Assembly: GCF_001854805.1 (NCBI RefSeq)
Contig: NZ_MBLO01000147.1
Location: 62,001 to 126,000, forward strand
Length of the DNA: 64,000 bases
Source: Pseudofrankia coriaricola
Lineage (GTDB): Bacteria; Actinomycetota; Actinomycetes; Frankiales; Frankiaceae
Direction of reading: 5' to 3'
Part shown: one piece after another, positions 42,039-50,459 of the stretch
Numbering within the stretch: the first letter of the stretch is position 1
Layout: every line of letters starts with the position of its first letter
The notes under the pieces: generated by a model
Database searches by the model: none
What the model was told of the DNA's origin: nothing
What the model saw: the letters and a program-made list of their open reading frames with translations, nothing else
Translations under genes and position numbers: made by a program

Positions 42039-42960
42039 TGATCTTCGGGTCCGTGATGGCGCCCTCCTGCACGCCCCACTTCTCCAGCGTCTTCTGGTAC
42101 GAGCCGTCCGCCATGACCGCCTTCAGCGCCGCCAGCAGCGGCTCGGCGAGGCCCGAGTTCTTCGGCACCGCGATGCCGTACGGAGCCGTGCCGTAGGGCG
42201 TGCCAACCAGCTTGAGCTTGCCCTCGGACAGCTTCACCTGGTAGTCGGCGACCGGCGAGTCGGCCATCGACACCTGCGCCCGGCCGGCGGTCAGCGCCAG
42301 GTTCGCCTGGTTCTGGTCCGGATAGGCCTGGACGGTCACGCCCGGCTTGCCGGCGCTCTTGCACTTCGTGTCCTGCGCGGTGGCGTCGTCGGCCTGGACG
42401 GTGCCCGTCTCGACGGCGACGGTCAGGCCGCAGAGGTCGTCCAGCCCGGTCAGGGTGGCCGGCTTGGCGGCGCTGGTGAAGAACGAGGTGCCGGCCGAGT
42501 AGTACGTGACGAAGTCGACGACCTGCTCGCGCTCCTTGGTGTCGGTGAACGACGAGATGCCGATGTCGTACTTGGCGGCGGCGAGCCCCGGGATGATGTC
42601 CTCGAAGCCGGCGTTCTCGACCTCGACCTTGACACCGAGCGCGGCGCCGAGGGCCTTGATCAGGTCGACATCCATGCCGATCACGGTCTTGCCGTCCGTG
42701 TCGAAGAACTCGTTCGGCGCGTAGGACGCGTCCGAGGCCACCTTGAGGGTGCCGCCCGCGTACTTGGCGGGCAGCGTGGCCGCGACGGAGGGATTCGCGG
42801 AGGGCGCCGCCGTCGTGCCGCCACCGTCCGACGAGTCGTCGCCACCGCCACAGGCGGCGAGGACGGCGAGCAGGCCGGCCGCCGCGGTCGCGGCCACCGC
42901 CCTGCGCGCGGCCCGGCGGCCCACGCCGCCGCCCATGATCCGGTGTGTTCGAAGGCGCAT
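42022..42960 (-). CDS. Polar amino acid-binding lipoprotein
   Basis: 312 residues. Signal peptide with lipobox LLAVLAAC, a Gly/Ser linker, then a type II periplasmic-binding fold: LKVASDASYAPNEFFDTDGK, VIGMDVDLIKALGAALGVKV, FEDIIPGLAAAKYDIGISSF and YGTAPYGIAVPK. This profile (SBP_bac_3) fits glutamate/glutamine or aromatic amino acids. First gene of a three-gene operon. ATG 42960 with GAGAGGA upstream. Repeat copy D lies 170 bases upstream of the start. Confidence 0.93.
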   Translation of the reverse strand: MRLRTHRIMGGGVGRRAARRAVAATAAAGLLAVLAACGGGDDSSDGGGTTAAPSANPSVAATLPAKYAGGTLKVASDASYAPNEFFDTDGKTVIGMDVDLIKALGAALGVKVEVENAGFEDIIPGLAAAKYDIGISSFTDTKEREQVVDFVTYYSAGTSFFTSAAKPATLTGLDDLCGLTVAVETGTVQADDATAQDTKCKSAGKPGVTVQAYPDQNQANLALTAGRAQVSMADSPVADYQVKLSEGKLKLVGTPYGTAPYGIAVPKNSGLAEPLLAALKAVMADGSYQKTLEKWGVQEGAITDPKINGALS

Positions 42961-43713
42961 GCCGATCCTCTCCAGTTCCAGCCAGTTCCCGGTGCGGACG
43001 GCCCCACCGCCCTGGCCCAGGCTGGCGGTCGGCTCGCGGGCAGGTGAGCACACGCTCATCGGCTGCCCGGCCAGCAGACCCCTGGCTGGCTGGTTGGCGC
43101 TGGATGCACCCCCCGTCACGACGCGCGGCCCGGGGTCCCTGCCGGACCGCGAAGCCGGGGTTCCTGCCGGATCGCGAATCGATCTGGGAGGTCGGCTGGG
43201 AGGTTCGGGTTGCCCGTTCCGTATGTCCGTACTCGGGTGGGCAGGCGACAACGGCGGCGCACGTCCTGGGCCTTCACCCAAGCGTGGTTACGTGTCAGTA
43301 GTGCTACATGCATGCTTCGGCAACGTTGCAAGACATTTCGACCAGATGTCGTCGGTGTGATCGTCATGTGTAGTCGAACGATTGCATCTGGCCGACCGCC
43401 CGCCGCATACCGGCGCTGACGTGCAATATTTGAAGGTGCCCCGGGCGACCCCCGGTCCTACCCCCGCCGGCTCACCCGCTTGCCGCCGGGGTTCCCGCTG
43501 GTCCGCGCGGCAGACTGGCGGGTGAGCCGCTCAGGTCATCTCCTCGCGGCTGAGAGCTCCGCCCACGGGGACGGCCCGCCGGCCCCGGACGCCGGGCTGT
43601 GCCCGGCATCACCTCTCACGATGGGCGACCCCCGGACCACCGCAGACAACAGCCCCTCGACGACCCCGGGCCGTACGTAGGCAGCCGGGCCGCCCGTACC
43701 CAGGAGCACTTCC
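42961..43713. other. Divergent region, amino acid transporter / malic enzyme
   Basis: 753 bases with no convincing gene. Contains repeat copy D and a clearly AT-rich patch, 43290-43420, with CCAGATG (about 43340) and CATCTGG (about 43387) as an inverted pair and the palindrome ACATGCATG. The patch is the most likely place for divergent promoters. Confidence 0.45.
43130..43206. repeat. Composite repeat (R25/R12 family), copy D
   Basis: Two R25 units (43130-43154 and 43155-43179, beginning CCGGGGTCCCTGCCGG and CCGGGGTTCCTGCCGG) followed by R12-like units TCTGGGAGGTC and GGCTGGGAGGTT. Same orientation as copies A, B and F. Confidence 0.88.
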
Positions 43714-44955
43714 GTGACAGCGACCGCAGACCACCCGATCCTCGACCAGTCCTCCAGTGCCGTCGCGGGCGCCATGCCCGTTCCCGTGAGCCCGCGGGTG
43801 TCCGACGACGACCCGGTGTTCGCGCTGCACCGCGGCGGGAAGATCGCGCTCGAAGTGACGTCGCCACTGGCGAACGCCGACGACCTCTCCCTCGCCTACA
43901 CGCCCGGCGTCGCCCGGGTGTGCCTGGCGATCGAGGAGACGCCGGCCCTCGCCGAGGACTACACCTGGCGCGGCAACCTGGTCGCCGTGGTCACCGACGG
44001 CACCGCCGTGCTCGGCCTCGGTGACATCGGCCCGGCCGCCGCCATGCCCGTCATGGAGGGCAAGGCGGCCCTGTTCAAGCACTTCGCCCGTGTCGACGCG
44101 GTGCCGATCTGCCTGGACACCAAGGACGCCGATGAGATCATCGACACGGTCGCCCGGATGGCGCCGAGCTTCGGCGGGATCAACCTCGAGGACATCTCCG
44201 CGCCCCGCTGCTTCGAGATCGAGCGGCGCCTGCAGGCGCGTCTCGACATCCCGGTCTTCCACGACGACCAGCACGGCACCGCCATCGTCGCGCTCGCCGC
44301 GCTGGAGAACGCCGCCCGGGTGACCGGCCGGCAGCTGTCGGACCTGCGGGTTGTCGTGTCGGGCGCGGGTGCTTCCGGCATCGCGGTGACCCGCATCATT
44401 CTCGCCGCCGGCATCGGCGACATCGCGGTCGGCGACCGTAAGGGGATCATCTACGCCGACCGGGGCGACCTCACGTCGGTCAAGGCGGACATCGCGGCCG
44501 TCACCAACCGGACCGGGCTGACGGGTTCGATCAACGACGCGCTGGCCGGGGCAGACGTCTTCATCGGCCTGTCCTCGGGCACCGTCCCCGAGGAGGCGGT
44601 CGCGACCATGGCGCCGGGCTCGATCATCTTCGCGATGGCCAACCCCGACCCGGAGGTCCAGCCGGAGGTCGCCCGCAAGTACGCGAGCATCGTCGCCACC
44701 GGCCGGAGCGACTTCCCGAACCAGATCAACAACGTGCTCGCCTTCCCCGGTGTCTTCAGGGGCGCGCTGGACGTGCGGGCGAGCCGGGTCACCGAGGGCA
44801 TGAAGCTCGCGGCGGCCCGCGCGCTCGCCGACGTCATCGCCGACGAGCTCGCGCCGGACCACATCATCCCGAGCCCGTTCGACACCCGCGTCGCCCCGGC
44901 GGTCGCCGCCGCGGTCGCGGCCGCGGCCAAGGCGGACGGCGTCGCCCGCCGGTAA
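43714..44955 (+). CDS. NAD(P)-dependent malic enzyme
   Basis: 413 residues, the short bacterial form. [18 protein letters not shown] contains the Tyr, [20 protein letters not shown] and [13 protein letters not shown] the metal-binding residues, [13 protein letters not shown] the catalytic Lys/Asp environment, and [16 protein letters not shown] the Rossmann dinucleotide site. It decarboxylates malate to pyruvate. GTG 43714 has AGGAG eight bases upstream. Cofactor preference cannot be read safely. Confidence 0.95.
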   Translation: MTATADHPILDQSSSAVAGAMPVPVSPRVSDDDPVFALHRGGKIALEVTSPLANADDLSLAYTPGVARVCLAIEETPALAEDYTWRGNLVAVVTDGTAVLGLGDIGPAAAMPVMEGKAALFKHFARVDAVPICLDTKDADEIIDTVARMAPSFGGINLEDISAPRCFEIERRLQARLDIPVFHDDQHGTAIVALAALENAARVTGRQLSDLRVVVSGAGASGIAVTRIILAAGIGDIAVGDRKGIIYADRGDLTSVKADIAAVTNRTGLTGSINDALAGADVFIGLSSGTVPEEAVATMAPGSIIFAMANPDPEVQPEVARKYASIVATGRSDFPNQINNVLAFPGVFRGALDVRASRVTEGMKLAAARALADVIADELAPDHIIPSPFDTRVAPAVAAAVAAAAKADGVARR

Positions 44956-44966
44956 GGCGGAGGCGC

Positions 44967-44997
44967 GTTAGGCAGGGCGCGCGGCGCCCTGCCTAAC
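44967..44997. terminator. Bidirectional terminator after malic enzyme
   Basis: Perfect 14-bp stem GTTAGGCAGGGCGC/GCGCCCTGCCTAAC (44967-44980 with 44984-44997), three-base loop, between the malic enzyme stop and the convergent zinc-ribbon gene, whose TAG stop abuts it. Confidence 0.8.
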
Positions 44998-45401
44998 TAA
45001 CGCCTGCCGCAGCCCGGGCAGGGCGCCTTCGCGGTGACCTCCTCGATCGGGCGCAACGTCCCGCAGCTTTTGTAGGAACAGGCCACGAAGTCGGTCGGGG
45101 TCACGGTGATCACCGGGCGGCCGTCCTCGGTGAACGTCAGCGTCGGCGGCTCCGGGTCGAGCACCAGCCGGCGGCGGCGCCAGCGTGGCCCGCGCGTCGA
45201 CCGTTCCCGTCCGGGCGCCGCCGCGGGCTCGGATGCCGCGGGCTGCGCGGCGGCCTGGGGCTGTGTAGCGGCCGGCGCCGCCTCGGCGGGCTCGGCCGTC
45301 AGCGGGCGCGCCGCGCGGGTCGGTGGCATGGACGGCTGAGCTGTCGGGAGGCCCGCGTCCACGGGACCGGTCGGGGGCCACGTCGGTTCAAGAGCCACCA
45401 T
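44997..45401 (-). CDS. Zinc-ribbon protein with Ala/Pro-rich N-terminus
   Basis: 134 residues. About 75 N-terminal residues are Ala/Pro/Glu-rich; then comes a short beta segment (PTLTFTEDGRPVITVTPTDF) and a C-terminal zinc ribbon, ACSYKSCGTLRPIEEVTAKA then PCPGCGRR, with a CX4C pair and CX2C pair. Such proteins often bind nucleic acid or serve as metal-stabilised adaptors; none can be named here. ATG 45401 is used; the frame is open upstream to 45470. It is divergent from a quinone oxidoreductase gene. Confidence 0.7.
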   Translation of the reverse strand: MVALEPTWPPTGPVDAGLPTAQPSMPPTRAARPLTAEPAEAAPAATQPQAAAQPAASEPAAAPGRERSTRGPRWRRRRLVLDPEPPTLTFTEDGRPVITVTPTDFVACSYKSCGTLRPIEEVTAKAPCPGCGRR

Positions 45402-45534
45402 GATGACGAGTCCAGCACATCCGGCGACAGACCGCGACCCAGCCTCCCCCCATCGACCGGTACTGGACACCAGCTGTCCTGTTGACCCGGGACTTCCGGT
45501 GGCGTCGCCTGACTCGGCGCCCTACGGTTTGTCC

Positions 45535-46509
45535 GTGCTTGCCGCCGCCGCAGTGACGATCAACCCGTCCGACCCGCTGGCCGGTCTGGCCGTGGGAGAG
45601 CAGCCGGAGCCGGCCGTGCCGGACGGCTGGGAGACCGTCTCGGTGCGGGCCGCCGCTCTCAACCACCATGACCTGTTCAGCCTGCGCGGCGTCGGCCTGC
45701 CTGCCGAGCGCCTGCCGATGATCCTGGGCTGCGACGGCGCGGGCGTGACGGCCGACGGCACCGAGGTCATCGTCCACGCGGTGATCGGCGATCCCGCGGC
45801 CGGCGGCGGTGACGAGACCCTGGACCCGAAGCGAACGCTGCTTTCGGAGCTGCACCCCGGCACGCTGGCCGAGCGGGTCGCGGTACCCACCCGCAACCTC
45901 GTGCCCAAGCCCGCGTCGCTCTCCTGGGCGGAGGCGGCCTGCCTGCCGACGGCCTGGCTCACCGCCTACCGGATGGTCTTCACCAAGTCAGGGCTGTCCG
46001 CCGGGGGCGGCGGCACGCTGCTCATCCAGGGCGCGGGCGGCGGCGTCGCCACGGCCGCGTTGCTGCTCGCCAAGGCCGCCGGCCACACCGTCTTCGTCAC
46101 CTCTCGCGACGAGACCAAGCGCAAGCGGGCGCTGCAGCTGGGTGCCGACGCCGCGGTCGAGTCGGGTGCCCGGCTGCCGGCCAGGGCCGACGCGGTCATC
46201 GAGACCGTCGGCGCGGCCACCTGGAGCCACTCGCTGAAGTCGCTGCGCCCGGGTGGCATCGTCGTCTGCTCCGGCGCGACCAGCGGCCCGAACCCGCCGG
46301 CCGAGCTGAACCGGGTGTTCTTCCTACAGCTCAACATCGTCGGCTCGACGATGGGCACCCGTGACGAACTGGCCGCCCTCGTCGACTTCCTCGACCGCAC
46401 GGGCGTGCGGCCGCTGATCGACGACGTCCGCCCCCTGGCCGACGCCCGCGCCTCCTTCGAGCGCATGGCCCAGGGCGAGATCTTCGGCAAGCTCGTCCTC
46501 ACCGTCTGA
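45535..46509 (+). CDS. Zinc-binding-type alcohol dehydrogenase/quinone oxidoreductase (MDR family)
   Basis: 324 residues. GroES-like N-terminus (VSVRAAALNHHDLFSLRGVG), then LGCDGAGVTADGTEV, and the NAD(P)-binding motif LLIQGAGGGVATAALLLAKA. Zinc ligands of true alcohol dehydrogenases are not evident, so NADPH:quinone oxidoreductase or enoyl reductase-like activity is more likely. GTG 45535 chosen to match the start of homology (VLAAAAVTINPSDPL); an ATG at 45400 is further upstream. The stop overlaps the 3' end of the convergent kinase gene by 11 bases. Confidence 0.9.
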   Translation: MLAAAAVTINPSDPLAGLAVGEQPEPAVPDGWETVSVRAAALNHHDLFSLRGVGLPAERLPMILGCDGAGVTADGTEVIVHAVIGDPAAGGGDETLDPKRTLLSELHPGTLAERVAVPTRNLVPKPASLSWAEAACLPTAWLTAYRMVFTKSGLSAGGGGTLLIQGAGGGVATAALLLAKAAGHTVFVTSRDETKRKRALQLGADAAVESGARLPARADAVIETVGAATWSHSLKSLRPGGIVVCSGATSGPNPPAELNRVFFLQLNIVGSTMGTRDELAALVDFLDRTGVRPLIDDVRPLADARASFERMAQGEIFGKLVLTV

Positions 46510-47761
46510 GCGCGGACGGCCGGATCAGGACGGTGCCGAAGGCGACCGCCCAGGAGCCGAAGAACACGGTGATGACGGCCGCGGCCGAGTAGCCCCACCA
46601 GGGGAGGCCAGCGAGGCTCGCGGCCGGCCACGGAGCGAGCGCGAGCACCACGGTGGCGGCCAGCAGGAACCCGCCGACCGCTCGGTCGAGCGCGGACCGG
46701 TCGGACCGGGCGAGGCCGGCCGGGCCAAGCCCGGATGGCCGCGCCCGCGGCCCCGTCGCCGTGACCGGCTCGGTACTGGGTCCCCCCGTCGGGCCGACCT
46801 GCTCCGCCCCGTGTCCGGGCGACGTGGCGGCCGTGCCCGGTATGCCCAGAAGGCCCGGCCCAGCCTGGGGGCCCGATGGTGACGAACCCGTCAGGCCGGC
46901 CACCGGCGCCCGCGCGGCGGCGGCTGGCGCCTGCTCCGCGGCGACGGCGGTGAAGGCGGCGGCGGCCTCGTCCGCTGTGATCCGGCCGGCGAGGTCCTTC
47001 ACCAGCAGCCCCAACACGGCATCCACCAAACGATCCGGGCCGGCCGGGCGGGTGGGAACGTGGTGGAGCACCGCCTCGATCGTCGCCGCCTCGGTCGACC
47101 GGCTGAAGGGGGATGCGCCGGTCAGGGCGAAGTAGAGCGTGGCACCGAGCGAGAACAGGTCGCCGGCCGGTTTCCCCCGCACGCCGGCGAACTGCTCCGG
47201 CGCGATGTAGGCGAGAGTGCCCACCGGGCCGCCGGCAATCGTCGGCTGCCCGTCGTGGGACGCCACTCCGAAATCGGCCAGTACCACGCGGCCTCCGTCG
47301 CCGATCAGAATGTTCGCCGGCTTGACGTCCCGGTGGGTGATACCCAGGCCATGCGCCGCGACGAGCGCGGCGAGCACCGCCACTCCGATGGTCGCGACCC
47401 TCTCCGGCGGCAGCGGGCCGGTCGCGCGCACCAGCTGCGCGAGTGACCTCGACTCGACGAGTTCCATGACGATCCATGGCAGGCCACCATCCGAGACGAC
47501 GTCGAGCACCGTGACGACATGCGGATGATCTCGCAGCTTCGCGACGATGCGAGCCTCACGTTCGACCCGGGTGAACGCTAGGTGGTCGTCGGCGTCGCCA
47601 GCCGAGTTGTCCAGCCGCAGTTCCTTGACGGCGACCTGTACCTCCAGAACGCCGTCGAACGCCCGCCACACGGTGCCATGCGTGCCGGAACCAAGCTTTT
47701 CGAGCAGCCGGTACCGGCCGGCCACCACGCGGCCGCCCGACCCGTCGACGTCAGCGGTCAC
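46499..47761 (-). CDS. Membrane-anchored Ser/Thr protein kinase
   Basis: 420 residues. Hanks-type catalytic domain: Gly loop LLEKLGSGTHGTVWRA, VAVKELRL with the Lys, HRDVKPANIL catalytic loop, DFGVAS for metal, and APEQF. A Pro/Ala/Gly-rich juxtamembrane stretch of about 100 residues leads to two C-terminal membrane helices (GFLLAATVVLALAPWPA and YSAAAVITVFFGSWAVAF) with no extracellular sensor domain. GTG 47761 chosen because homology starts there; the frame above is antisense to the fibronectin gene. Neighbouring fibronectin-III protein could be functionally linked, but no direct evidence. Confidence 0.9.
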   Translation of the reverse strand: MTADVDGSGGRVVAGRYRLLEKLGSGTHGTVWRAFDGVLEVQVAVKELRLDNSAGDADDHLAFTRVEREARIVAKLRDHPHVVTVLDVVSDGGLPWIVMELVESRSLAQLVRATGPLPPERVATIGVAVLAALVAAHGLGITHRDVKPANILIGDGGRVVLADFGVASHDGQPTIAGGPVGTLAYIAPEQFAGVRGKPAGDLFSLGATLYFALTGASPFSRSTEAATIEAVLHHVPTRPAGPDRLVDAVLGLLVKDLAGRITADEAAAAFTAVAAEQAPAAAARAPVAGLTGSSPSGPQAGPGLLGIPGTAATSPGHGAEQVGPTGGPSTEPVTATGPRARPSGLGPAGLARSDRSALDRAVGGFLLAATVVLALAPWPAASLAGLPWWGYSAAAVITVFFGSWAVAFGTVLIRPSALRR

Positions 47762-48091
47762 GGTCTGCTTCGCCCCCTTAGTTCCGCCGTTCGACGGCCC
47801 AGCCCGAGCACCCACCGCATCCCGTGAACTCGCCGGATGCCGATCCGGGCTCCTGTCGGGAATGCAAAGCTGACAATAGGCTAGAGACTGCGTGGATATT
47901 GGACAGTTCGAGGCAATTATGCTGGGATCGGAAGGCGAACACGCTGGCGGCTTGGCGCGGTCGCCGCTACATCTGCCTCTGGCGGTGCCACGTGTGGCGG
48001 TGGTCGCTTGTTCGGCCGCCGCCCGTGGCCGTTCTTTCCTGTGCCGCTCGTCATCGGTGGGGCTCAGAACCCGGATTGGGAGGATCCAGCG
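47762..48091. other. Divergent gap between kinase and fibronectin-III genes
   Basis: 330 bases. AT-rich around 47870-47930 (AAGCTGACAATAGGCTAGAG; GATATTGGACAGTTCGAGGC), which should contain the promoters of both genes, but no hexamer pair with normal spacing was convincing. Confidence 0.4.
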
Positions 48092-49216
48092 GTGGTGACG
48101 CCCGCCAGCGGCCGGCGCCCTGGTGGCCGGCTGAGCACCGCCGTGGCCACCCAGATCGGCCTGGCGGCGGGCCTGCTGCGCGGCTGGCTGTTCAGTAGCC
48201 GGCGGCTGCCGGCCGTGATCCTCGCGACGGCACTCGCGGCGGCGGCCACGGGGCTGCTCGCGCCGCGGGTGGACGCCGGTGGGCCGTCCGACCCAGCCAG
48301 GCCGCCGGCACGAGCGCCGGGCGCGCTCACGACCACCGCCGGCGGCACGGTGCTCGAATCGGGCGCTGATCCGCTCCCGACGGGCACACCGCCGGGAGCG
48401 GTCGCCGGGCTCATCGGTTCCAGCGGCACCCGAACCGCGCGGCTGTGCTGGCAGCCGGCCGACGGCGCCGCCGAGTACGTGCTGGAGTCCCGGGACGTGG
48501 CCGTCGGCGAGACGTGGACCACGATGCCCTACCCGATCAAGGAGCTGTGCTACACCGTTCAACAGCTACTCACCGGACATGCGTACGAGTTCCGGATTAT
48601 CGGGTCGAACAGCGCCGGCAGGGGCGCACCGTCGAACACCGTCACCGTCACAGCGGGCCCGCCCCTGCCCGGCGCGGTGAATGGCCTGGCCGCCGTGCCT
48701 GGCGCGGCGACCGTCGAGTTGTGCTGGCACGCGGCGTCGGGAGCGAACCTTTACCTTTTCGACCACCGCGATGTCACCGCTGGCGAGGCGTGGACGACGA
48801 TGCCCTACCCGATCAAGGAGCTGTGTTACACCGTCCAGCAGCTGGTCGCCGGTCATGCGTACGAGTTCCGGATCGCCGGGTCGAACAGCGCCGGCAGGGG
48901 AGCCCCGTCGAACACCGTGACGGCCTCGGTCGCCCCGGGAATGCCTTTGCCTGGTGCGGTGGCCGGCCTGACCGCCGCGCCCGGCCAGGGTACGGCCGAC
49001 CTGTGCTGGCAGGCGGCCAAGGACGCCGCCGAGTACGTGCTGGAGTCCCGGGACGTGACCGCCAGCGAGGCGTGGACGACGATGCCCTACCCGATCAAGG
49101 AGCTGTGTTACACCGTCCAGCAGCTGGTCGCCGGTCATGCGTACGAGTTCCGGATCGCCGGGTCGAACAGCGCCGGCAGAGGAGCGCCGTCGAACACCGT
49201 CACCGTGGCCGTGTGA
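48092..49216 (+). CDS. Exported or anchored protein with three fibronectin type III repeats
   Basis: 374 residues. A basic N-terminus and the hydrophobic LPAVILATALAAAATGLLAP (about 45-64) act as signal or anchor; a Pro/Ala linker follows; then three fibronectin-III repeats (about residues 100-190, 191-283, 284-374). Each carries a conserved Cys pair, LCW and ELCYTVQQL, with the shared core TTMPYPIKELCYTV and AYEFRIAGSNSAGRGAPSNT. Repeats 2 and 3 share more than 100 identical consecutive bases (offset 282). GTG 48092 follows GGGAGGA. Probable adhesion or scaffold protein; partner unknown. Confidence 0.88.
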   Translation: MVTPASGRRPGGRLSTAVATQIGLAAGLLRGWLFSSRRLPAVILATALAAAATGLLAPRVDAGGPSDPARPPARAPGALTTTAGGTVLESGADPLPTGTPPGAVAGLIGSSGTRTARLCWQPADGAAEYVLESRDVAVGETWTTMPYPIKELCYTVQQLLTGHAYEFRIIGSNSAGRGAPSNTVTVTAGPPLPGAVNGLAAVPGAATVELCWHAASGANLYLFDHRDVTAGEAWTTMPYPIKELCYTVQQLVAGHAYEFRIAGSNSAGRGAPSNTVTASVAPGMPLPGAVAGLTAAPGQGTADLCWQAAKDAAEYVLESRDVTASEAWTTMPYPIKELCYTVQQLVAGHAYEFRIAGSNSAGRGAPSNTVTVAV

Positions 49217-49407
49217 CCTCCGGCGCGCCCGTCGTCGCTCAGAGCAAGACCGTCGGCCGGCTCGCCCTGACCCGGTGAGGCCTTGCGGCGTGAGCCGTAT
49301 ACCCGCGTATACTGGTCGGCGTTGGCAGGTGTTGACTTGCCGAAAGTGGCGCCGGGTGAGCCCGCGGTGGTGGGACCCCGGCGTTCGCGCTGTCTGAGCT
49401 AGGTCCT

Positions 49408-49953
49408 TCAATGAGCATCTACCACGTGCTGCTCTATCTTGCCGAGACGACCGAGTATCCAGGCCTCGTCTCGTCGGTGGGCGTGGAAGACCCCGCTAGC
49501 CAGAATGTCGGACACCCAGAGTGTTGGTTCCTCGGTGCCCAGCGGGAAGTCGTAGCGAAACCTGCCGATCCGTTCTCGTAAGGCTGCCAGTATGGTCGCG
49601 TCGTCGCGATTCTGCTGTTTGCCACGTGATTCGATCGCGATGGCATCGACTCGACCTTTCAGTTCCCAAAGAAATCGTTCCATCGCCTTGCGGCTGGCAC
49701 GTTCTGGCCGGATACATGGCCGGGTGAGGACTACGATCTTCGGTCGATCCATTGCCGCCACGGCGTCCAGGTATGCGGTTACACGGGCTGGCTCCGCGTC
49801 GCGGAAATGGAGCTTCGCCGTCCCACGCCAGCGTTCGCGCAGGGCCAACATGGCCTCGCGGACCTCGGCGTCGTCGTCATGGGCGACGACGGCCGCGAGG
49901 ACGTAGAGGCCGTTCGGTCCGGCCTCGTACGACTCGTCAATATATGCCCGCAT
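49408..49953 (-). CDS. DUF3800-type protein
   Basis: 181 residues beginning MRAYIDESYEAGPNGLYVLA, with the early Asp-Glu of the DUF3800 family (RNase H-like fold in structural predictions). Codon use and base composition are lower in G+C than the surrounding genes, and its product contains more Lys/Ile/Asn than its neighbours, which suggests horizontal acquisition. DUF3800 genes often occur singly in genomic islands; no partner is visible here. Start ATG 49953 has no strong Shine-Dalgarno. Confidence 0.78.
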   Translation of the reverse strand: MRAYIDESYEAGPNGLYVLAAVVAHDDDAEVREAMLALRERWRGTAKLHFRDAEPARVTAYLDAVAAMDRPKIVVLTRPCIRPERASRKAMERFLWELKGRVDAIAIESRGKQQNRDDATILAALRERIGRFRYDFPLGTEEPTLWVSDILASGVFHAHRRDEAWILGRLGKIEQHVVDAH

Positions 49954-50082
49954 CCGTCATGCATAGCAGACAATTTCGGCAAACCGCGGCGGGGTGGTAA
50001 TCGGCTCGCGCGTGAGCGCTATTCTGGCGCTCGAAACCGCCCGTTTTGTTTTCTCTTCTTGCCCGGCCGGCGGAACTGCGTC

Positions 50083-50262
50083 CTAAAGGTCGGGATCGTC
50101 GTCGGGGCGGGCCAGCCAGGTGGCCAGGGACTCGATGGCGGCCTCGTGCTCGGGGTGCTCGTCGACGAAGGTACGCAGGGCGTCGGAGAGCCACTCGAGG
50201 GTGACGGTCTCCTCGCCGCGGCGCGCGGCCAGCTCCTCGATCCCCCGGTCGGTGAAGTACAT
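50083..50262 (-). CDS. DUF6104 small protein
   Basis: 59 residues: MYFTDRGIEELAARRGEETV then TLEWLSDALRTFVDEHPEHE, acidic, two helices, ending in DDDPDL. It resembles the DUF6104 proteins of streptomycetes, encoded beside the kgd gene as here. ATG 50262 with GAGGGAAG upstream. Function unknown; possibly a regulator or assembly aid of the 2-oxoglutarate complex, by location only. Confidence 0.85.
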   Translation of the reverse strand: MYFTDRGIEELAARRGEETVTLEWLSDALRTFVDEHPEHEAAIESLATWLARPDDDPDL

Positions 50263-50404
50263 CGCCCGCTCGCTTCCCTCGCCCACCGATCGCCGTGACG
50301 TTCCATCCTCGCCGGCCCGCCGGGGGCATCCGGGCCGGCTTGTCCTACCCCGCGTTGCGGTGCCCGGGGCCGTGCCAGCAAACCCTGGCCGTCCCGGAAC
50401 GCCA

Positions 50405-50438
50405 GGATCCGGCGGGCCGAAACCGCCCCGCCGGATCC
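50405..50438. terminator. Hairpin downstream of kgd
   Basis: Perfect 12-bp stem GGATCCGGCGGG/CCCGCCGGATCC (50405-50416 with 50427-50438), ten-base loop, 22 bases after the kgd stop (minus strand). No T-run. Confidence 0.7.
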
Positions 50439-50459
50439 CAGGTCCTACGCGCCACCGCC

